From contig JAJPXK010000052.1 in assembly GCA_021205485.1 (NCBI GenBank), forward strand, positions 1 through 7,488: a stretch of 7,488 nt of DNA, given 5' to 3'. Every line of letters begins with the position of its first letter. Position 1 is the first letter of the stretch. Positions 5,638 through 7,488 of this stretch are shown here, in pieces. A model generated the notes under the pieces. The model did not search any database. It was not told the DNA's origin and saw only the letters and a list, made by a program, of their open reading frames with translations. This DNA comes from Clostridia bacterium. GTDB taxonomy: Bacteria; Bacillota; Clostridia; Christensenellales; Borkfalkiaceae. The position numbers were made by a program, and so were the translations under genes.

Positions 5638-5652
5638 TCCCTCTTCTTCTTT
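5604..5652 (-). terminator. Hairpin of unit 2, terminator- or attenuator-like
   Basis: In the leftward RNA a perfect 12-bp outer stem (AAAGAAGAAGAG / CTCTTCTTCTTT) encloses an inner TCTT/AAGG stem with one G-U pair and an AACA loop. TATATTTTG follows. The 5' arm is coding sequence for the Lys/Glu-rich tail of the 63-aa protein, and the TAA stop is in the apical part. It precedes the RBS of the 101-aa gene. Confidence 0.68.
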
Positions 5653-5820
5653 CTTTCGAATTTTTATGACTATCTCTTCTCCTTCTACAGTCATTTCAAG
5701 TTTGTATTGATCAGGACAATCAATCAAATCCTTAATGATTGATGTTTTCTTCTTCTTTTCCTTTTTTATCCGAAGACCCGAAACATTAAACATTTGCACG
5801 ATTGATTTTATCAAATTCAT
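5629..5820 (-). CDS. 63-aa basic protein, leader gene of unit 2
   Basis: The start at 5820 is set by AAGGAGG eight bases upstream; the in-frame ATG at 5847 lies before the RBS and is rejected. The product starts MNLIKSIVQMFNVSGLRIKK. A short amphipathic N-terminus is followed by a very basic run (KKEKKKK, about 19-25), then SIIKDLIDCPDQYKLEMTVEGEEIVIKIRKK, which looks like a small beta-hairpin. The end is acidic (EEEGES). No clear transmembrane helix. The conserved box (5839-5870) is directly upstream. The C-terminal tail is encoded by the hairpin arm, so its sequence may be set by RNA structure. No family recognised. Confidence 0.75.
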   Translation of the reverse strand: MNLIKSIVQMFNVSGLRIKKEKKKKTSIIKDLIDCPDQYKLEMTVEGEEIVIKIRKKEEEGES

Positions 5821-5838
5821 AATACAAAACCTCCTTAT

Positions 5839-5870
5839 GTTCTTCATTAAGAAAGTTGTTTTATTTGCTA
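5839..5870 (-). repeat. Conserved intergenic box, copy 2
   Basis: Leftward reading: TAGCAAATAAAACAACTTTC, continuing with TTAATGAAGAAC. Its first three bases are the TAG stop of the 119-aa gene. The dyad is TTCTT-AATG-AAGAA, different from copy 3 but again centred on TTAATG. The compensating change in both arms hints that the dyad itself matters. Confidence 0.72.
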
Positions 5871-6227
5871 AATATCACGATGGTCGAATGTTGTCTCCCA
5901 ACGTTCACGTTTTAATGGTTTCATTTTTAGTCCCCACATTATTTGTCTTACCGTAACAGTTGGATACAAACCATCTTTAGAAACGCCTGCACGTTCGTCA
6001 AAGAACTTTTTAAACCCGACATTCAAATATAAAGTATCAACTAACCAAGGATCTACGCTTGTCCAATATGTAGACTTGTCTGAGGCATTAAACCTTTGCT
6101 GAATTACAGCCAATCCTTTTTCACCAATTTTGTAAAGAGTGCAAATATCATACACAGGATGGTTACATCTATAGTTAATTCCATATCTGGATTTATATGT
6201 GTGTGGTTTTAAAAAGTGATATCTCAT
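5868..6227 (-). CDS. 119-aa protein of unknown function
   Basis: The product starts MRYHFLKPHTYKSRYGINYR. It continues with NHPVYDICTLYKIGEKGL (22-39), an aromatic stretch DKSTYWTSVDPWLVDTLYLNVGFKKFF (50-76), and a basic C-terminus (KMKPLKRERWETTFDHRDI). It is soluble, rich in Tyr/Trp/His and Arg/Lys. No catalytic or metal motif is certain. No RBS precedes the ATG. Instead it overlaps by four bases (ATGA) the stop of a 26-codon ORF, so it may be translated by coupling. A TTTATATTTTT tract sits immediately before the start. It ends at the box of unit 2, with its TAG inside the box. No family recognised. Confidence 0.75.
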   Translation of the reverse strand: MRYHFLKPHTYKSRYGINYRCNHPVYDICTLYKIGEKGLAVIQQRFNASDKSTYWTSVDPWLVDTLYLNVGFKKFFDERAGVSKDGLYPTVTVRQIMWGLKMKPLKRERWETTFDHRDI

Positions 6228-6304
6228 AAAAATATAAACCTTGACACCGTAAAATTTAAGAAAACAAAAACGATACGTTCGTAATATCGTCTTTGTCTTT
6301 TCAT
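6224..6304 (-). CDS. Possible 26-aa basic/hydrophobic leader peptide
   Basis: The ORF starts three bases after the TAA of the 175-aa gene and stops in an ATGA overlap with the 119-aa gene. The peptide starts MKRQRRYYERIVFVFLNFTV and then has SRFIFL: an Arg-rich head and a hydrophobic tail, as in small membrane peptides. The RBS is poor (AAAAGA). The region also forms a 15-bp hairpin in the leftward RNA, so the reading frame may be incidental. In favour: the 119-aa gene has no RBS of its own and would gain one route to translation by coupling. Confidence 0.4.
   Translation of the reverse strand: MKRQRRYYERIVFVFLNFTVSRFIFL
6228..6299 (-). terminator. Hairpin of unit 1 plus TTTATATTTTT tract
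   Basis: In the leftward RNA 6285-6299 (AAGACAAAGACGATA on that strand) pairs with 6261-6275 over 15 bp with two G-U pairs and a nine-base loop. The two wobbles would be A-C mismatches in the opposite transcript, so the fold belongs to the leftward RNA. The 3' arm itself is T-rich, and TTTATATTTTT follows 22 bases later (6228-6238), just before the 119-aa ATG. This parallels the hairpin-plus-tract of units 2 to 4, although the stem sequence is unrelated. Confidence 0.5.
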
Positions 6305-6306
6305 AA

Positions 6307-6834
6307 TTATCTTTTTACTGGTTTAAAATTGTTAAATAAGTTCCTGAATGTTGATGAAGTGTAGGTTCCAGTTTCCTCAAACTTAAATCCTCTTCTCAAC
6401 CATATAGCGTAGAACGTCAACGGCAGTACGATTTCTGCTATTCCAATACACCATTTAATTATAGTGTCTTTCTTCTGGATATTGAATGACTTACCGCCCG
6501 ACCTCTCTTCAAAAGCGATCTTACGTTCTTCCAGCGCATTCTGTTTGTTTCTAATATCAAAGTCATGAGTCTCCTTTGTGCGATTCAACTCATTCTGTTG
6601 ACGTTTGATTTCGAAATCATGAGCTTCTTTGTCGTTCGCTAATGTTATGTCAGCGTGAGTCTGCTCAATATCCGCATCTGCTTTAGCTTGTTCAATAGTC
6701 AAATGATACAATTTCATAACACTATCGACAGCCGTCGCTTGTTCTTTGCTACCTGAAGATAGAGTTTTAAGTTCTAATAACTCTCTTTCTACTTCTTCAT
6801 TCAACAAGTTTGTTAGTTTCTCATTAAAATTCAT
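6307..6834 (-). CDS. 175-aa coiled-coil protein with C-terminal membrane helix, leader gene of unit 1
   Basis: The start at 6834 follows AAGGAGG at six bases; an in-frame ATG at 6849 lies before the RBS. Residues about 1-115 are almost wholly helical and highly charged, with coiled-coil character (NEEVERELLELKTL; ALEERKIAFEER). An 18-residue imperfect repeat is visible: AHDFEIKRQQNEL (71-83) and THDFDIRNKQNAL (89-101). After RSGGKSFNIQKKD comes one hydrophobic segment (about 125-145), then RRGFKFEE and a Ser/Thr/Asn/Phe-rich tail ending FKPVKR. A rod-like protein anchored in the membrane near its C-terminus is likely. No enzyme motif. It follows the box at 6854-6886. I have seen similar phage proteins but have no family name. 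Confidence 0.85.
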   Translation of the reverse strand: MNFNEKLTNLLNEEVERELLELKTLSSGSKEQATAVDSVMKLYHLTIEQAKADADIEQTHADITLANDKEAHDFEIKRQQNELNRTKETHDFDIRNKQNALEERKIAFEERSGGKSFNIQKKDTIIKWCIGIAEIVLPLTFYAIWLRRGFKFEETGTYTSSTFRNLFNNFKPVKR

Positions 6835-6853
6835 TTTTGCCTCCTTCAAAACA

Positions 6854-6886
6854 AATTATTTCATAAAAGAACTTGTTATTTTTGCG
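6854..6886 (-). repeat. Conserved intergenic box, copy 1
   Basis: Leftward reading: TCGCAAAAATAACAAGTTCT, continuing with TTTATGAAATAAT. The first ten bases are the last codons and stop of the 81-aa gene (Ser-Gln-Lys-stop), so box and coding sequence overlap. The dyad is the weakest of the four (TTC...GAA). It ends shortly before the RBS of the 175-aa gene. Confidence 0.68.
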
Positions 6887-7121
6887 ATACGTGTTTTACA
6901 TCAACATACACTTTTTTCTTCAAGACAATATCTGCAAAACCGCTCGAAATACTCAAATATACATATGGTTGTCCTTCATCCGACTCAATAACCATCAAAG
7001 TTGCAACCGTATTTTTAGACTGAATTCTGCGTTTACAAAATATAAAGCCAATAATAGCACCTAAAATTAGCCCGACAAACAAGCTAATAAAAATTAATAC
7101 TAAAACAATCTCTATAGGCAT
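6876..7121 (-). CDS. 81-aa phage membrane protein with C-terminal beta domain
   Basis: An N-terminal hydrophobic helix (about 4-29, Ile/Leu/Phe/Gly-rich with a GLILGAIIGF core) is followed by CKRRIQSKN. A compact domain comes next: TVATLMVIESDEGQPYVYLSIS (38-59), a Leu-Lys-Lys-Lys turn, and a closing VYVDVKHVSQK. This matches a family I recall in Clostridia phages, where a membrane anchor precedes a GTLxxxxSDxxGPYLFLEL-type strand pair and the protein ends in SQK. The role is unknown to me. The start follows AGGAGG at four bases, close but acceptable. The short upstream gap contains TTTATATTCTG. It precedes unit 1. Confidence 0.85.
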   Translation of the reverse strand: MPIEIVLVLIFISLFVGLILGAIIGFIFCKRRIQSKNTVATLMVIESDEGQPYVYLSISSGFADIVLKKKVYVDVKHVSQK

Positions 7122-7151
7122 ACTTCCTCCTTTTCAGAATATAAATAGATT

Positions 7152-7262
7152 TTAATTGTCCCTATCAAAGAATGTAACATGGACGTTAAACATCTTTCTT
7201 AACTGTATTACATTTACAGCAATCGTTGACAGCAAAGCTAATACACATAATCCTTTAAACAT
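7152..7262 (-). CDS. 36-aa membrane peptide
   Basis: The ORF begins with GGGAGG seven bases before ATG. The product starts MFKGLCVLALLSTIAVNVIQ and ends with LRKMFNVHVTFFDRDN. Residues about 3-20 are hydrophobic, so a short membrane helix with a basic flank and a polar C-terminus is likely. The RBS is embedded in the last codons of the interrupted frame upstream. No family recognised; it shares only general character with the 31-aa peptide at 51-146. Confidence 0.72.
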   Translation of the reverse strand: MFKGLCVLALLSTIAVNVIQLRKMFNVHVTFFDRDN

Positions 7263-7264
7263 TT

Positions 7265-7405
7265 TTATACCTCCCACATATGGTTTTCGTTGACACCCTT
7301 ACGGGTGTTTCGGCTCGTAACCAACTTGCCATCATCAGAACGAATTACAGGTATTTGTTCGCCATTTTATAATAGCATTCTGTCGCCTTGTTTGATTGAT
7401 ACCAT
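7265..7405 (-). pseudogene. Short gene interrupted by one in-frame TAA
   Basis: One reading frame of 46 codons gives MVSIKQGDRMLL, then TAA (7367-7369), then NGEQIPVIRSDDGKLVTSRN followed by TRKGVNENHMWEV and a final TAA. Both halves look like parts of one hydrophilic beta-rich protein, and a single base change (TAC or TAT to TAA) would restore it. The last codons contain the GGGAGG of the next gene, a layout seen at several real gene ends here. No RBS is visible before the ATG, and the 5' half overlaps another open frame (7345-7488). It could be a decayed gene, a sequencing error, or only its downstream part could be translated from a non-ATG start. Confidence 0.45.
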
Positions 7406-7488
7406 CTGAATGTTTTTACAAAAACAACTTCATCGCACTTCTTTTTTGTTACAATTACTTTGTAATTTTGAATCTTATCATTCTCTTT
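7345..7488 (-). CDS. C-terminal fragment of a gene entering from the right edge
   Basis: Forty-seven codons are visible, open to the window edge. They start KENDKIQNYKVIVTKKKCDE and end with a Tyr-rich ECYYKMANKYL. The alternating hydrophobic and charged start looks like a beta strand, and the end looks like an amphipathic helix. The product is probably a small soluble protein. Its last 60 bases overlap, in another frame, the interrupted gene at 7265-7405; one of the two frames may be chance there. No family recognised. Confidence 0.55.
   Translation of the reverse strand, partial: KENDKIQNYKVIVTKKKCDEVVFVKTFRWYQSNKATECYYKMANKYL

Noticed and set aside
6241..6270. TTGACA on the plus strand as a rightward promoter
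   Set aside because: No suitable -10 at 16-18 bases and no rightward gene follows.
2412..6886. CRISPR array
   Set aside because: The repeated boxes are about 1 to 1.8 kb apart with genes between them, not regular short spacers.
7293..7308. ACACCC-GTAA-GGGTGT hairpin with a GNRA-type loop as terminator or riboswitch
   Set aside because: No T-tract follows and it coincides with the Asn-Thr-Arg-Lys-Gly-Val codons of the interrupted gene, so coding constraint explains it well enough.
7262..7342. Short frame starting ATGATGGCAAG as a separate gene
   Set aside because: No RBS, overlaps the next gene's RBS and start, and the adjacent frame gives a more protein-like sequence.
1..7488. Stop-codon reassignment (TAG to Gln or TGA to Trp), known in some gut phages
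   Set aside because: TAG ends the 119-aa and 245-aa genes and TGA ends several others exactly at overlaps or RBS junctions, and no recognised family is interrupted by either.

Overview
The window is a compact, AT-rich block of small genes, all read leftward (minus strand). Nearly every gene has a strong AGGAGG-type ribosome binding site (RBS), and genes abut or overlap by a few bases. TAA, TAG and TGA all act as ordinary stops, so the code looks standard. The RBS style, base composition and two recognised families (a DUF3310-type protein and three DUF6353-type proteins) point to a tailed phage or prophage of a low-GC Bacillota host, probably a gut Clostridium relative. No structural, lysis, integrase or replication gene is visible. 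This is an accessory (early or middle type) phage segment rich in tiny membrane proteins.

Reading in the direction of transcription, from the right edge: a C-terminal gene fragment (7345-7488); a short reading frame broken by an in-frame TAA (7265-7405); a 36-aa membrane peptide (7152-7262); and an 81-aa membrane protein of a phage family (6876-7121). After these the region falls into repeated units. Each unit starts with a conserved intergenic box, GCAAAAAAAACAA followed by a dyad around TTCATTAATGAA. Then comes one small leader gene, then an RNA hairpin and/or a TTTATATTTT tract, then a set of further genes. Unit 1: box, 175-aa coiled-coil/membrane protein, hairpin, 119-aa protein. Unit 2: box, 63-aa protein, hairpin, 101-aa protein, DUF6353 copy (245 aa), 90-aa protein. 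Unit 3: box, 49-aa membrane peptide, hairpin, 64-aa membrane protein, 105-aa paralogue of the 101-aa protein, 69-aa membrane protein, 28-aa zinc ribbon, DUF6353 copy (254 aa). Unit 4: box, 91-aa membrane protein, hairpin, 206-aa conserved phage protein, DUF3310 protein, DUF6353 copy (310 aa), 31-aa membrane peptide, and a gene running off the left edge.

The units look like diverged tandem copies of one cassette. Units 2 and 3 share a 35-base identical stretch at the hairpin, and all four boxes are alignable. The hairpins contain G-U pairs that form only in the leftward transcript, so they probably act in that mRNA, as terminators or attenuators between each leader gene and the rest of its unit. 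The function of the cassette is unknown. About ten products have a predicted membrane segment, including all three DUF6353 copies, so a membrane-associated role is the most economical guess, but this is inference. There is no gene-free stretch over 300 bases, and no tRNA, rRNA, CRISPR array or insertion sequence was seen.
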